Assembly: GCA_947259365.1 (NCBI GenBank)
Contig: CAMYMC010000036.1
Coordinates: 13,645-77,644, forward strand
Length of the DNA: 64,000 bases
Source of the DNA: an uncultured Acidimicrobiaceae bacterium
GTDB lineage: Bacteria; Actinomycetota; Acidimicrobiia; Spongiisociales; UBA5794
Direction of reading: 5' to 3'
This document shows, piece after piece, positions 26,333-34,498 of this stretch (the stretch's first letter is position 1; each line of letters starts with the position of its first letter). A program made the translations under genes and the position numbers. The notes beneath the pieces are model-generated. The model did not search any database. It worked only from the letters and a program-made list of their open reading frames with translations, and was not told the origin of the DNA.

Positions 26333-27274
26333 TCAGCCGAAGAGACCGTTCCAGAGCCGGGAGAAGAAGTTGCGCTGGCGGGGCTTCGGCAACTCGGCGA
26401 GCACCTGCTCGAGGTGGTCTGGGGGCAGATCCCCGACGAGGACGTAGCTGGTGGCCGGCGTGCTCCAGTGCACCCAGACCTGAGCGGGCCTCACCAGGAC
26501 CCGGTACTTCGAGCCGTCGACCTCCATCGATCTGGCGTCCGCGAAGAGATCGTCGCCGACCGCGCCCTCCACCTCGAAGAGGCTGAAGGAGAAGAGCCCA
26601 TCCGAGTAGAAGGAATGGACGACCTCGTCGGGCCCGGTGTAGCTGTCGGCGAGGCGGTAGCCGGCCACCTCGGCCGGCAGGTCCCCGGGACCCACGGGAA
26701 CCATGACGTCGTACTCACCGGCGTCGAGACCGCTCGACGAGTAGAGCCGACGCGGGAGCGGATCGAACTCGATGAGCGACGAGACGCGGAACGTCCTGCC
26801 GTCGGAAGCGAAGACCTCCGTGGCGAGGGGAGCACCCGTCTCGACGTCGAAGACGATGCCGGCCCGGAGCAGTTCGCCCTCGAAGATGGCGACGGCCTCG
26901 GCGCTGCGGCCGAGCCTCCGGACTTCCACGGGGTCGGCCGTCGTGTACCGGGTGTCGTAGCCCATCGCCGTCCACCGGGCGATGACGACTCGGTCGTCGC
27001 GCGAGGCCGCGGACACCTTGCCTCCGCCGACGACGGCCTCGTGCTCGCCGCGCTCGATCATGAGCGTGTCGCCGGCGTGCTCGATCACGAAGATCCCCGC
27101 CGTCGAGTCCCCGTCCCACACCGTGACCACGACCTGCCGGCCGGCGTAATCCGCCTCTGCGGCCTCGTGGAGATAGTCCTCGAGCGTTTCGGCGAGCGCG
27201 GGCACAGCCCCCATGACGAGGAGCGCGGCGGCGAGGATGCCGATCTTCGCCAGCAGCCCCAGAACGCGTGTCAT
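26333..27274 (-). CDS. RseB/MucB-like sigma-factor regulatory protein
   Basis: This exported protein of 313 residues has an N-terminal signal peptide (KIGILAAALLVMGAVPALA). Its first half resembles the LolA-like domain of MucB/RseB (SAGIFVIEHAGDTLMIERGE, RYTTADPVEV, RRLGRSAEAVAIFEGELLRAGIVFDVETGAPL). The C-terminal part contains WVHWSTPATSYVLVGDLP and ends in a short basic amphipathic stretch. It is coupled to the anti-sigma gene by ATGA and is third in an ECF-sigma / anti-sigma / RseB-like operon. That is the order of rpoE-rseA-rseB in proteobacteria. It probably senses envelope damage and protects the anti-sigma factor from proteolysis. Identity is by pattern and context. Confidence 0.72.
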   Translation of the reverse strand: MTRVLGLLAKIGILAAALLVMGAVPALAETLEDYLHEAAEADYAGRQVVVTVWDGDSTAGIFVIEHAGDTLMIERGEHEAVVGGGKVSAASRDDRVVIARWTAMGYDTRYTTADPVEVRRLGRSAEAVAIFEGELLRAGIVFDVETGAPLATEVFASDGRTFRVSSLIEFDPLPRRLYSSSGLDAGEYDVMVPVGPGDLPAEVAGYRLADSYTGPDEVVHSFYSDGLFSFSLFEVEGAVGDDLFADARSMEVDGSKYRVLVRPAQVWVHWSTPATSYVLVGDLPPDHLEQVLAELPKPRQRNFFSRLWNGLFG

Positions 27275-27882
27275 GGCGTCACCGGCCCGGGAGCGAGTAC
27301 GGGGAGCATCGAGAACCCGGCCTCGACCGAGGCGCGGGCGACGTGGCGATCGGCAAACGAGTTGAGGTCCACCGTCTGTTCCGGCACAGGCCTCGTGGCG
27401 ACGCCGAGCGTGAGGACGACCGCCGCCGCGATACCGGCCGCCGCGGTCGCCAGCCGCCAACGGGACCGGGTCGGGGAGGACCGGGCAACCCTCGCCACGT
27501 CCAAGAACTCGGGAGGCTCGACCCGGGGCAGCGCCCGGATGGCCACCCGGGCGCTGTCCAGCTCGAGGAGATCGTCACGACAACGGGCGCAGACGGTGAG
27601 GTGGCCGACGACGTCGGGGATCTCAGCGGTCATGAGCTCGCCGTCGAGGTAGGCCGAGAGCTCAGGCCCGAGATGGAGGGCCTCGTCGAGCAACCACTCG
27701 GGCGCCTCGAGCAGAGGCAGCAGCCGCATCGCGGCCCGCGCCTCCTTGAGCATCCTGAACTCGAGGACGCAGTCGGGGCAGTCGCCGAGGTGCTCCGCGA
27801 CTCGCTCCAGCTCTCCGGCGCGGAGCTCGCCGTCGAGATACGCCGAGAGCAACACCCCGATGTCGCAGGACCCTGCGTTCAT
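27271..27882 (-). CDS. Anti-sigma factor with two zinc-finger (HC2) domains
   Basis: This 203-residue membrane protein carries two N-terminal zf-HC2/ZAS-type domains. The first has C6, H31, C35 and C38 (HLGDCPDC). The second has H94, C98 and C101 (HLTVCARC) with another SAYLDGEL motif ahead of it. One transmembrane helix (WRLATAAAGIAAAVVLTLGVA, about 145-165) puts the last 35 residues outside. Such proteins bind and inactivate the ECF sigma factor made by the preceding gene. ATG 27882 overlaps the sigma stop by four bases (ATGA), favouring 1:1 synthesis. Two tandem ZAS domains in one protein are less common than one. Confidence 0.85.
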   Translation of the reverse strand: MNAGSCDIGVLLSAYLDGELRAGELERVAEHLGDCPDCVLEFRMLKEARAAMRLLPLLEAPEWLLDEALHLGPELSAYLDGELMTAEIPDVVGHLTVCARCRDDLLELDSARVAIRALPRVEPPEFLDVARVARSSPTRSRWRLATAAAGIAAAVVLTLGVATRPVPEQTVDLNSFADRHVARASVEAGFSMLPVLAPGPVTP

Positions 27883-28388
27883 ACCGGCCACGTCAGCATC
27901 CCTCTGAGCAGCTTGCGGCCCCGGTGGATCCGACTCCTGACGGTTCCCACGGGGGCCTCGACGGCCGTGGCGATCTCTTCATACGTGAGCCCGACGACGT
28001 CGCACAGCACGACGCACTCACGGAACTCGAGCGGCAGCTTGAGGAGCGCCTCCTGGACGTCGTCGGAGAGACGGACCGCGGCGAGGACCTCGTCGGGAGA
28101 AGGGCTGGCCCCGATCGGGGCGCGATCGTCGTCGGGAAGCGGGGACGTCGGCCTCCGCTTCTTCCTACGGACACCGTCGAGGAAGGCGTTGCGGGTGATA
28201 CGCCACAGCCAGCCCTCGAACGACCCCGGCGTATAGCTGGCGAGCCCTTTCCGAACCCGCAGCAGCACGTCCTGGACGAGGTCGGCTGCATCGTCGGGGT
28301 TACCGGTGAGCCGATACGCGAAGTTGTAGATCTTCCGCCCATACCGCCGAGCAACGTCTTCCCAGGTGGGGATCAGTTCGTCAGCCAT
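27879..28388 (-). CDS. ECF-type RNA polymerase sigma factor (SigE/RpoE-like)
   Basis: This 169-residue group-4 sigma factor has region 2 with NFAYRLTGNPDDAADLVQDV and GWLWRITRNAFLDGVRRKKR (-10 recognition), a short Pro-rich linker, and region 4 with LPLEFRECVVLCDVVGLTYEEIA and VGTVRSRIHRGRKLLR (helix-turn-helix for -35). It heads the operon with its anti-sigma factor and an RseB-like protein, which points to envelope-stress control. ATG 28388 has a strong GGGGGAGG but with only one base of spacing, so initiation may be inefficient. tatA lies directly upstream on the same strand, reminiscent of the sigE-rseA-htrA-tatB region of mycobacteria. Confidence 0.9.
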   Translation of the reverse strand: MADELIPTWEDVARRYGRKIYNFAYRLTGNPDDAADLVQDVLLRVRKGLASYTPGSFEGWLWRITRNAFLDGVRRKKRRPTSPLPDDDRAPIGASPSPDEVLAAVRLSDDVQEALLKLPLEFRECVVLCDVVGLTYEEIATAVEAPVGTVRSRIHRGRKLLRGMLTWPV

Positions 28389-28456
28389 GCCTCCCCCAGG
28401 CTGCTGTGGGGAGTAACGGCGGTGTCGGGTGGCTGGTTCCCGCGACCACGGGGGGA

Positions 28457-28636
28457 TCAGGCGTCGTTCGCCTTCTCCTCTTCAGCCTCTTCGACGCCTT
28501 CCTGGAGGCCCTTGCGGAACTCCTTGGCGGAAGCACCGATCGAGCGGGCGAGGTCGGGAAGTTTGCGGGCGCCGAACAGCAGGAGGACGACGACGAGCAC
28601 GATGATGACTTCCCAGCCGTTGAAGTTTCTGAACAC
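28457..28636 (-). CDS. tatA: Sec-independent protein translocase subunit TatA
   Basis: This small pore-forming subunit of the twin-arginine translocase has 59 residues. A short N-terminus precedes one membrane helix ([15 protein letters not shown]) and the conserved hinge/amphipathic helix [21 protein letters not shown], ending in an acidic Glu-rich tail. Start GTG 28636 has GGGAG six bases ahead; codons further upstream lack the family pattern. A -10-like TACACT (minus strand, plus bases 28659-28664) gives a leader of about 16 bases. TatB/TatC are not in the window. Confidence 0.88.
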   Translation of the reverse strand: MFRNFNGWEVIIVLVVVLLLFGARKLPDLARSIGASAKEFRKGLQEGVEEAEEEKANDA

Positions 28637-28720
28637 GTCTGGCTCCCTTGTCCCTCGGAGTGTACCTGCCACCCACGGATTCGCCGCCGGGTGGCGGCCC
28701 CGTCGAGCCCGCGCCGCCCC

Positions 28721-29656
28721 CTAGAGCACCGCGATGGTGTCGACGAAGGCCTGCATACGCTCCCGGGTGATGAACTTCACCCGCGGGTCCCGCCGCTCCT
28801 TCTCGTACACGAGGTGGGGACAGAACTTGTCCGAGAACAGGAGACCGCGGTCGGCACCGGCGGAGTAGAACGATGCGAGGAACGAGTTGACGGCGCTCTC
28901 CGCCAGCTCCGGGTAGCCCCCCGGCTCGTGGTCGACGACGCCGATGAACGTCCTCGTCCCCGCCCGAGTCGCCATGTAGGTGCCGGATGCGGAACCCGCC
29001 GTCACCTGATACCCGGCGGCCTCGAGGAGCGCCAGAGTGAGGTCGCTCGCCCGCATCGACTCCGGCGACACGCCTTTCGCCCGCACGGCGTCCTCGAGCG
29101 ACGCGGTCAGCCTCACCTCGTCCTGGAGCGGTGGGAGCTCGTCACCGCGGCTGACGGAGACCGCCGGCGCCTGACCCTTGCCGACGTGATCGGCGAGACG
29201 GTGTAGCGGATCGAACTCGACCTCCTCGGCCTCTTTGACCTCGGGGAGCTTGCCGTCGGGTGGCGGCGGCAGCGACCCCGGCTCCTCGAGCGACAGGACC
29301 GCAGCTTCCACCGGGATGCCATCGCGCCGTCCCAGGACCCGGACCGTCGTGATGTCGTCCAGCGGGAGACCCCGCGCCCGCTTCTCCCGCACGACTTCGA
29401 CGGCCTGACGGATGAGCACATCGGCGAGGACCGGGTCGACGTCGCCGGGCGGCAGCGGCACGTCGAAGGAGACGATGGCCGTGTCGGCCTCGACGGTGAA
29501 GTCGACGGGGGCGAGATGGAGTTTCTCGAACACGTCGGAGCCGATCCCCGCCCGGGGCTCGGCGCCGCCCGCCGCCGGTGAGCTCGAACGCCGCCCGAGC
29601 ACGACGAGCACGACCGCGAGTGCAAGCGCGATGACGATGATGATCCCTACCAGCAC
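28721..29656 (-). CDS. Membrane-anchored protein of unknown function
   Basis: This 311-residue protein has an N-terminal transmembrane helix (GIIIVIALALAVVLVVLG) and no obvious export cleavage site. A soluble domain follows. An acidic/Pro linker near residue 130-150 (SLPPPPDGKLPEVKEAEEVEFD) separates two parts. The C-terminal part (about 200-311; TFIGVVDHEPGGYPELAESAVNSF and FCPHLVYEKERRDPRVKFITRERMQ, split) has the look of an alpha/beta fold, possibly nuclease-like, but I cannot name a family. It starts with GTG 29656 (AGGAG nine bases upstream). It lies between whiB and tatA, all on the minus strand. Confidence 0.65.
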   Translation of the reverse strand: MLVGIIIVIALALAVVLVVLGRRSSSPAAGGAEPRAGIGSDVFEKLHLAPVDFTVEADTAIVSFDVPLPPGDVDPVLADVLIRQAVEVVREKRARGLPLDDITTVRVLGRRDGIPVEAAVLSLEEPGSLPPPPDGKLPEVKEAEEVEFDPLHRLADHVGKGQAPAVSVSRGDELPPLQDEVRLTASLEDAVRAKGVSPESMRASDLTLALLEAAGYQVTAGSASGTYMATRAGTRTFIGVVDHEPGGYPELAESAVNSFLASFYSAGADRGLLFSDKFCPHLVYEKERRDPRVKFITRERMQAFVDTIAVL

Positions 29657-29713
29657 GGCGCGTGGCTCCTTGTCGCGAAGCCCCGATTCTACGCCGGCGC
29701 GCCCGTCCCGAGC

Positions 29714-29995
29714 TCAGCCGGCCTGTCGACGCTGCGCCGCGATCGCCCGCTGCCTGCGGATCTTGCGGCGCTCGCGCTCGGACATCCCTCCCCAGATCCC
29801 GAACTTCTCGCTGGAGACGATGGCGAACTCGAGACACTCGGGCTGAACCGAGCACTCACGACAGATGCCCTTCGCCGTCCTCGTGGACGCGCCCCGCTCC
29901 GGGAAGAAGAGATCGGGGTCGGCCCCCCTGCAGTTGGCGAGATCCTGCCATGCGAGATCGTCGGTCTTGAGCACCTCGAGCAATTGTGTGAACAC
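29714..29995 (-). CDS. WhiB-family iron-sulfur transcriptional regulator
   Basis: This 93-residue actinobacterial Wbl protein has four cluster ligands Cys22, Cys45, Cys48 and Cys54 (NCRG and CRECSVQPEC), the GIWGG turn (residues 66-70) and a basic C-terminal tail (ERERRKIRRQRAIAAQRR) typical of WhiB1/WhiB2-type proteins. It contacts the primary sigma factor and tunes transcription in response to redox or nitric oxide. GTG 29995 is the only reasonable start. Its promoter region is unusual: it shares a 35-bp block and a palindromic box with the HU gene and carries a perfect DnaA box. Presence of Wbl confirms the actinobacterial origin. Confidence 0.93.
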   Translation of the reverse strand: MFTQLLEVLKTDDLAWQDLANCRGADPDLFFPERGASTRTAKGICRECSVQPECLEFAIVSSEKFGIWGGMSERERRKIRRQRAIAAQRRQAG

Positions 29996-30019
29996 GGCGT
30001 GCTCCCTACACGGTTGTAA

Positions 30020-30037
30020 TTACACACCTGTGATTCA
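30020..30037. promoter_or_regulatory. 18-bp box at the whiB start point, shared with the HU promoter
   Basis: TTACACACCTGTGATTCA here matches 16 of 18 positions of the minus-strand box at 34499-34516. It overlaps the proposed whiB -10 (minus-strand TTGAAT, plus bases 30033-30038) and is followed by the transcription start, a repressor-like position. Next to it TGTAATTACA (30015-30024) is a perfect palindrome. Confidence 0.55.
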
Positions 30038-30061
30038 AACAACACCTCCCCCAGCTGTCAA
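30033..30061 (-). promoter_or_regulatory. Probable whiB promoter
   Basis: On the minus strand a perfect -35 TTGACA (plus bases 30056-30061) is 17 bases from TTGAAT (30033-30038). The predicted start lies about 30 bases before the whiB GTG. Confidence 0.6.
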
Positions 30062-30096
30062 CCCGAAAAGCGTTGAGGCACAAGGGAATCAGGCCG
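30062..30096. promoter_or_regulatory. 35-bp block shared by whiB and HU promoters
   Basis: Identical at 26 of 35 positions to 34522-34556, including CGGCCTGA, CCTTG and CAACGCTTT read on the minus strand. Here it directly abuts the whiB -35 element on its upstream side, so it behaves as an upstream activator or second promoter element. It is also within the upstream region of the divergent sdh operon. Confidence 0.6.
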
Positions 30097-30099
30097 GAC

Positions 30100-30108
30100 T
30101 TATCCACA
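30100..30108 (+). promoter_or_regulatory. Perfect DnaA box (TTATCCACA)
   Basis: TTATCCACA equals the strongest consensus DnaA box. It is a single copy in the whiB-sdh intergenic region, four bases beyond the shared 35-bp block. Possible DnaA-dependent control of whiB or sdh is an inference. Confidence 0.5.
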
Positions 30109-30166
30109 GACCCACCGCCCTGGACCGGGTTCCGGTCACCCGAGCCGGGCCGCCCTCGCGACCGGC

Positions 30167-30172
30167 CATAAT
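30167..30172 (+). promoter_or_regulatory. -10 candidate for the sdh operon (CATAAT)
   Basis: CATAAT ends 31 bases before the favoured sdhC start GTG 30204. The ATG at 30171 is embedded in this element and so is unlikely to be the start codon. Confidence 0.45.
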
Positions 30173-30203
30173 GAGGACCAACGGCTCGCTTGCGGGAGGG
30201 AAG

Positions 30204-30932
30204 GTGACGACAACCGGACCGAAGCAGAGGAAGAGGAGCCGGCCCTGGATCGTCGAGGTCTACAGCACGGACGTCGGCAAGAAGTACGCGATGGCCATCA
30301 GCGGCGTGCTCGGGCTCCTGTTCATCCTCGCCCACATGATCGGCAACCTGCACGCCTTCGAGGGCAGAACACAGCTCGACGAGTATGGGGAGGGACTGCG
30401 CGACCTCGGTGAGCCGCTGCTCCCCCGGTCGCTGCTGATCTGGGTGTTCCTCCGGATCCCGCTGATCATCGCACTCGTCGTCCACGTGCACGCCGCCTAC
30501 TCACTGGCTCGTTCCAACCGCTCGGCGCGGGGAACGGCCCGCTACGAGGGCGATCGCGCCTACCTCGCCGCCACCTACGCGTCGCGGACGATGACGTGGA
30601 CCGGAACGATCGTGCTGCTCTTCTTGGCCTGGCACCTCGCCGACCTCACGATCGGGCTCGAGGTCGTCAACCCCGACTTCGAGCGCGGGGCGGTCTACGA
30701 CAACCTCGTGGCGAGTCTCGAGCGGTGGCCGGTGTTCCTGCTCTACGTCGTCGCCCAAGGCGCCCTCTCGCTCCACATATGGCACGGCGCCTGGAGCCTC
30801 TTCCAGAGCATCGGGGTGAACAACGAGCGCTTCAACGCCTTTCGGCGGACGTTTGCGACCGTGTTCGCAATCATCGTCGTGGTCGGCTACCTGACGATCC
30901 CGATCGGCGTCCAGATCGGCCTCATCTCGTGA
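30204..30932 (+). CDS. sdhC: Succinate dehydrogenase cytochrome b subunit (single-subunit anchor type)
   Basis: This membrane anchor and haem b subunit of succinate:quinone oxidoreductase has 242 residues and five hydrophobic helices: [86 protein letters not shown] and [19 protein letters not shown] (helices cited in part). His residues in these helices fit di-haem, type-B anchors. One subunit replaces separate SdhC and SdhD. GTG 30204 is chosen because GGGAGG precedes it, whereas ATG 30171 lacks a Shine-Dalgarno and overlaps a -10 element. It is first in sdhCAB. Confidence 0.9.
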   Translation: MTTTGPKQRKRSRPWIVEVYSTDVGKKYAMAISGVLGLLFILAHMIGNLHAFEGRTQLDEYGEGLRDLGEPLLPRSLLIWVFLRIPLIIALVVHVHAAYSLARSNRSARGTARYEGDRAYLAATYASRTMTWTGTIVLLFLAWHLADLTIGLEVVNPDFERGAVYDNLVASLERWPVFLLYVVAQGALSLHIWHGAWSLFQSIGVNNERFNAFRRTFATVFAIIVVVGYLTIPIGVQIGLIS

Positions 30933-30945
30933 CGGGGGGACCGCA

Positions 30946-32868
30946 ATGAACATCACGCTCGATTCCAAGGTCCCATCCGGCCCGATCGCCGAGAAGTGGG
31001 ACAACCACCGCTTCTCGATCCGCCTCGTCAATCCGGCGAACAAGCGCAAATACCGGATCATCGTCGTCGGCACGGGGTTGGCAGGTGCATCGGCGGCGGC
31101 ATCCCTTGCCGAGCTCGGCTACAACGTCGCCGCCTTCACCTATCACGACTCGGCGCGACGGGCACATTCGATCGCGGCCCAGGGCGGCATCAACGCCGCC
31201 AAGAACTACGCAAACGACGGCGACTCCATCTACCGCCTCTTCTACGACACGGTGAAGGGCGGCGACTACCGCTCCCGGGAAGCGAATGTGTACCGGCTCG
31301 CCCAGGTGTCCAACGAGATCATCGACCAGGCGACGGCTCAGGGCGTCCCGTTCGCTCGCGAATACGGGGGCCTGCTCGACAATCGCTCCTTCGGCGGCGC
31401 CCAGGTGTCGCGGACGTTCTACGCCAGGGGCCAGACCGGCCAGCAGCTGTTGCTCGGGGCATACCAGGCGCTGGCAAAGCAGGTCGGCCTCGGCAACGTC
31501 GAGCTCCACACCCGGTCCGAGATGCTCGAGGTCGTCGTTCACGACGGAAAGGCCGTCGGCATCGTCACCCGGGACCTGCTCACCGGCGAGGTCGAGTCCC
31601 ACTCCGCCCATGCGGTCGTGCTCGCAACGGGTGGGTACGGCAACGTCTACTACTTGTCGACGAACGCGATGGCGTGCAACGCCACGGCGGTGTGGCGAGC
31701 GCATCGCAAGGGTGCGCTGTTCGCCAACCCGTGCTTCACCCAGATCCACCCGACGTGCATCCCCGCCAGCGACGAGTTCCAGTCCAAGCTCACGCTGATG
31801 TCGGAGTCGCTGCGCAACGACGGCAGGATCTGGGTTCCGGAGGATCCGGACGATGCCCGGCCGCCGAACCAGATCCCGGAAGCGAAGCGCGACTACTACC
31901 TCGAACGCATCTACCCCGCCTTCGGTAACCTCGTGCCCCGCGACGTCGCCTCGCGCGCTGCGATGCGGATGATCGATCAGCAGCGCGGGGTAGGCCCCCT
32001 CAAGAACGGCGTGTACCTCGACTTCGCCGACGCCATCGGCCGTCTCGGCAAGGACACGATCGAAGCTCGCTACGGGAACCTCTTCGAGATGTACGAGCGA
32101 ATCACGGCGGAGGACCCCTACACCGTGCCGATGCGGATCTACCCGGCCCCCCATTACACGATGGGCGGCCTGTGGGTGGACTACAACCTCATGACGAACG
32201 TGCCCGGGTTGTACGCGATCGGTGAGGCGAACTTCTCCGATCACGGCGCAAACCGTCTCGGCGCCTCGGCGCTCATGCAGGGCCTCGCCGACGGGTACTT
32301 CGTCCTCCCGTACACGATCGGCGACTACCTCGCCGACTTCCTCAACGTCGAGCCTGTCGAGCCGAGCCATCCCGCCTTCGTCCGGGCCGAGGAGGAGGTT
32401 CGCGACCGGGTCGGGCGCCTCCTGTCGATCGGCGGCACCCGAAGCGTCGACCACTTCCACCGCGAGCTCGGCAAGATCATGATCGAGCACTGCGGCATGG
32501 CCCGGAGCAGGGAGGGCCTCGAGAAGGCGCTCTCGGAGATTCCCGCCCTGCGCGAGGAGTTCGAGACGGATCTCAAGCTCCCCGGTGACGACGAGTCGAT
32601 CAATCAGTCGCTCGAGATGGCGGGCAGGGTCGCGGACTTCTTCGAGCTCGCCGAGCTCATGTGCCGCGACGCCCTCGACCGTGAGGAGTCCTGTGGCGGG
32701 CACTTCCGGCTCGAGCACCAGACCGAGGAGGGGGAGGCCCTTCGGGACGACGAGCGGTTCACCCACGTTTCAGCCTGGGAGTGGGCCGGTCGGGGCTCCG
32801 ACTCGAGGAAGCATCGCGAGGAGCTCGAGTTCGAGTACGTCGAGCTGGCACAGAGGAGTTACAAGTGA
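30946..32868 (+). CDS. sdhA: Succinate dehydrogenase flavoprotein subunit
   Basis: This catalytic FAD subunit oxidises succinate to fumarate (640 residues). The Rossmann FAD motif [20 protein letters not shown] starts near residue 41. The covalent-FAD His lies in [21 protein letters not shown], the substrate site in HPTCIPAS and [12 protein letters not shown], and [20 protein letters not shown] is near the C-terminal third. The motifs match the type-B/non-classical enzymes that go with a single cytochrome b subunit. ATG 30946 is 13 bases after sdhC. The stop overlaps the sdhB ATG by one base (TGATG). Confidence 0.96.
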   Translation: MNITLDSKVPSGPIAEKWDNHRFSIRLVNPANKRKYRIIVVGTGLAGASAAASLAELGYNVAAFTYHDSARRAHSIAAQGGINAAKNYANDGDSIYRLFYDTVKGGDYRSREANVYRLAQVSNEIIDQATAQGVPFAREYGGLLDNRSFGGAQVSRTFYARGQTGQQLLLGAYQALAKQVGLGNVELHTRSEMLEVVVHDGKAVGIVTRDLLTGEVESHSAHAVVLATGGYGNVYYLSTNAMACNATAVWRAHRKGALFANPCFTQIHPTCIPASDEFQSKLTLMSESLRNDGRIWVPEDPDDARPPNQIPEAKRDYYLERIYPAFGNLVPRDVASRAAMRMIDQQRGVGPLKNGVYLDFADAIGRLGKDTIEARYGNLFEMYERITAEDPYTVPMRIYPAPHYTMGGLWVDYNLMTNVPGLYAIGEANFSDHGANRLGASALMQGLADGYFVLPYTIGDYLADFLNVEPVEPSHPAFVRAEEEVRDRVGRLLSIGGTRSVDHFHRELGKIMIEHCGMARSREGLEKALSEIPALREEFETDLKLPGDDESINQSLEMAGRVADFFELAELMCRDALDREESCGGHFRLEHQTEEGEALRDDERFTHVSAWEWAGRGSDSRKHREELEFEYVELAQRSYK

Positions 32869-33629
32869 TGGATGTGACCCTGCGGGTTTGGCGCCAGCGA
32901 GGACCCGGCGAGCCCGGCGAGTTCAAGACGTACGAGGCCGGCGGGATCAGCCCCGAAGCGTCGTTCCTCGAGATGCTCGACACCGTCAACGAGCGCCTCA
33001 CCGAGGCCGGCGACGAGCCGATCGCGTTCGAGCACGACTGCCGCGAGGGCATCTGCGGCACCTGCGGGCTCATGATCAACGGTCAGCCGCACGGGCCGCA
33101 GCTCGGGACGGCGACGTGCCAGCTGCACATGCGCAAGTTCGCCAGCGGCGACACGATCGTCATCGAGCCGTGGAGAGCGAGCGCCTTCGACGTTCTCAAG
33201 GACCTCATCGTGGACCGCTCGCCGCTCGACCACATCATCGAGGCGGGCGGCTTCATCACCGTTCCCACCGGCAGCGCTCCCGATGCCAACCTCATCCCCG
33301 TCCCGAGGGATGCTGCCGAAGCGGCAATGGACGCGGCCTCGTGCATCGGCTGCGGAGCGTGTGTGGCGGCGTGCCCCAACAGCGCGGCCCAGCTCTTCGC
33401 CGCGGCGAAGATCACCCACCTCAACCTGCTCCCGCAGGGCCAGCCAGAGCGTCACCGGCGAACCATCGCCATGGTGGAGATGATGGAGAGCTTCTTCGGC
33501 TCCTGCACGAATCACGCCGAGTGCGAGACCGCATGCCCCAAGGGGATCAGTATCGACACGATCGCGATCATGAATCGCGACTACCTGGCGGCAAAGGTGG
33601 CGGACCGCAGAATGGCTGCGCGAAGCTGA
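32868..33629 (+). CDS. sdhB: Succinate dehydrogenase iron-sulfur subunit
   Basis: SdhB relays electrons from FAD to quinone (253 residues). Three clusters are readable. [2Fe-2S]: C58, C63, C66 and C84 ([16 protein letters not shown]). [4Fe-4S]: [12 protein letters not shown]. [3Fe-4S] ligands come from [15 protein letters not shown] together with the third motif. ATG 32868 overlaps the sdhA stop (TGATG), with AGAGGAG upstream. A much longer open frame starting inside sdhA lacks any SdhB character and is rejected. Confidence 0.96.
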   Translation: MDVTLRVWRQRGPGEPGEFKTYEAGGISPEASFLEMLDTVNERLTEAGDEPIAFEHDCREGICGTCGLMINGQPHGPQLGTATCQLHMRKFASGDTIVIEPWRASAFDVLKDLIVDRSPLDHIIEAGGFITVPTGSAPDANLIPVPRDAAEAAMDAASCIGCGACVAACPNSAAQLFAAAKITHLNLLPQGQPERHRRTIAMVEMMESFFGSCTNHAECETACPKGISIDTIAIMNRDYLAAKVADRRMAARS

Positions 33630-33722
33630 GCACCAGCGGGCCACGATCTTGATCGTGTGCTCAAAATTGATGGTCCGGCGCTACACTCGGGCGCGGACCA
33701 CGAACCGAAGAAAGGACCCCTG

Positions 33723-34109
33723 GTGAGCAGCTTCCTCAGCGAGGAATGGATGTCGGAGGCCACAGAGGCGCTCAACGCCCACGATGGCTTCTCCACGGCG
33801 ATTTCGGGCGTCGAGCTGAGTTTGCAGTTCGTCGTCACCGACCACCCCACCGACGATGAGCTCTCGTACCACCTCGTCGTCGCGGATGACGGCGCCGGGC
33901 TCGCCCAGGGGACGCTCGATGACCCCGACGTCACCGTCAGCAACGACTACGAAACCGCCACTGCGATCTCCAAGGGCGAGCTCAACACGCAGATGGCCTT
34001 CATGACCGGCAAGCTGAAAGTCGCCGGGAACATGGCCAAGCTCATGATGAACCAGGGCGTCGTCAACGAGTTCGCCAATGCCCTGAGCTCGCTCGACGTC
34101 GAGTACTGA
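33723..34109 (+). CDS. SCP2 sterol-binding domain protein
   Basis: This stand-alone SCP-2/SterolTransfer-type protein of 128 residues has a beta-rich first half (LQFVVTDHP, SYHLVVADDGAGLAQGTLDDPDVTVSNDYETA in parts) and the characteristic C-terminal KGELNTQMAFMTGKLKVAGNMAKLMMNQGV. Such proteins bind lipids or acyl-CoAs. The ligand here is unknown. GTG 33723 has AAAGGA about seven bases upstream and gives the usual domain length; the GTG at 33657 would add 22 non-conserved residues. It stands alone between sdhB and a strong terminator. Confidence 0.85.
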   Translation: MSSFLSEEWMSEATEALNAHDGFSTAISGVELSLQFVVTDHPTDDELSYHLVVADDGAGLAQGTLDDPDVTVSNDYETATAISKGELNTQMAFMTGKLKVAGNMAKLMMNQGVVNEFANALSSLDVEY

Positions 34110-34134
34110 TCCGCTCCGAGGCGCTACGACGCGA

Positions 34135-34160
34135 CGAGGCGCACTCGACGGTGCGCCTCG
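34135..34160. terminator. Bidirectional terminator hairpin between SCP2 and HU genes
   Basis: A perfect 10-bp GC-rich stem (34135-34144 / 34151-34160) with a six-base loop sits in the middle of the 78-base gap between two convergent genes. No T-run follows on either strand, as is common for high-GC actinobacterial terminators. Confidence 0.65.
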
Positions 34161-34187
34161 ATCGCGTCTGCCACAGGGAGGTGGGGG

Positions 34188-34460
34188 CTACTGAATGGCG
34201 TTCTTGAGGCCCTTGCCCGCCTTGAACGCCGGCACATGCGACGCCGCGATCGGAACGGGAGCGCCGGTCTGGGGATTCCGGCCCATCCGCGCCCTGCGGA
34301 ACCGGCGCTCGAACGTGCCGAAGCCGGTGAAGGTCACCTTGTCGCCGTTGGCGAGCGCCGCCGTGATCGTGTTGAGCGTGGCGTCGATCACCCCGCTGAC
34401 GGCCACTTTGGACTCGCCAGTGGCCGAAGCGACTGCGTCGATCAAATCACCTTTGTTCAC
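34188..34460 (-). CDS. hup: HU-family histone-like DNA-binding protein
   Basis: This nucleoid protein of 90 residues, the classic short HU length, lacks the Lys/Ala-rich tail of mycobacterial HupB. Visible are MNKGDLIDAVA, GFGTFERRFRRARMGRNPQTG (the DNA-wrapping beta-arm with RNPQTG) and VPAFKAGKGLKNAIQ. The start is GTG 34460 with GGAGG five bases ahead. The promoter upstream is notable for the element it shares with whiB. HU bends and compacts DNA and affects replication and recombination. Confidence 0.95.
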   Translation of the reverse strand: MNKGDLIDAVASATGESKVAVSGVIDATLNTITAALANGDKVTFTGFGTFERRFRRARMGRNPQTGAPVPIAASHVPAFKAGKGLKNAIQ

Positions 34461-34498
34461 AGAAACCTCCTTGAAGTGTCAGCCGTGCTCCACCCCGG

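Noticed and set aside
30100-30108. Replication origin signalled by the DnaA box
   Set aside because: There is only one box, no AT-rich unwinding region and no dnaA/dnaN nearby.
30171-30203. ATG 30171 as the sdhC start
   Set aside because: It lies inside a CATAAT -10 hexamer and has no Shine-Dalgarno, whereas GTG 30204 has GGGAGG and gives the usual N-terminus.
33667-33687. Promoter TTGATG...TACACT before the SCP2 gene
   Set aside because: The spacer would be only nine bases, far too short. The TACACT may still be a -10, but there is no supporting -35.
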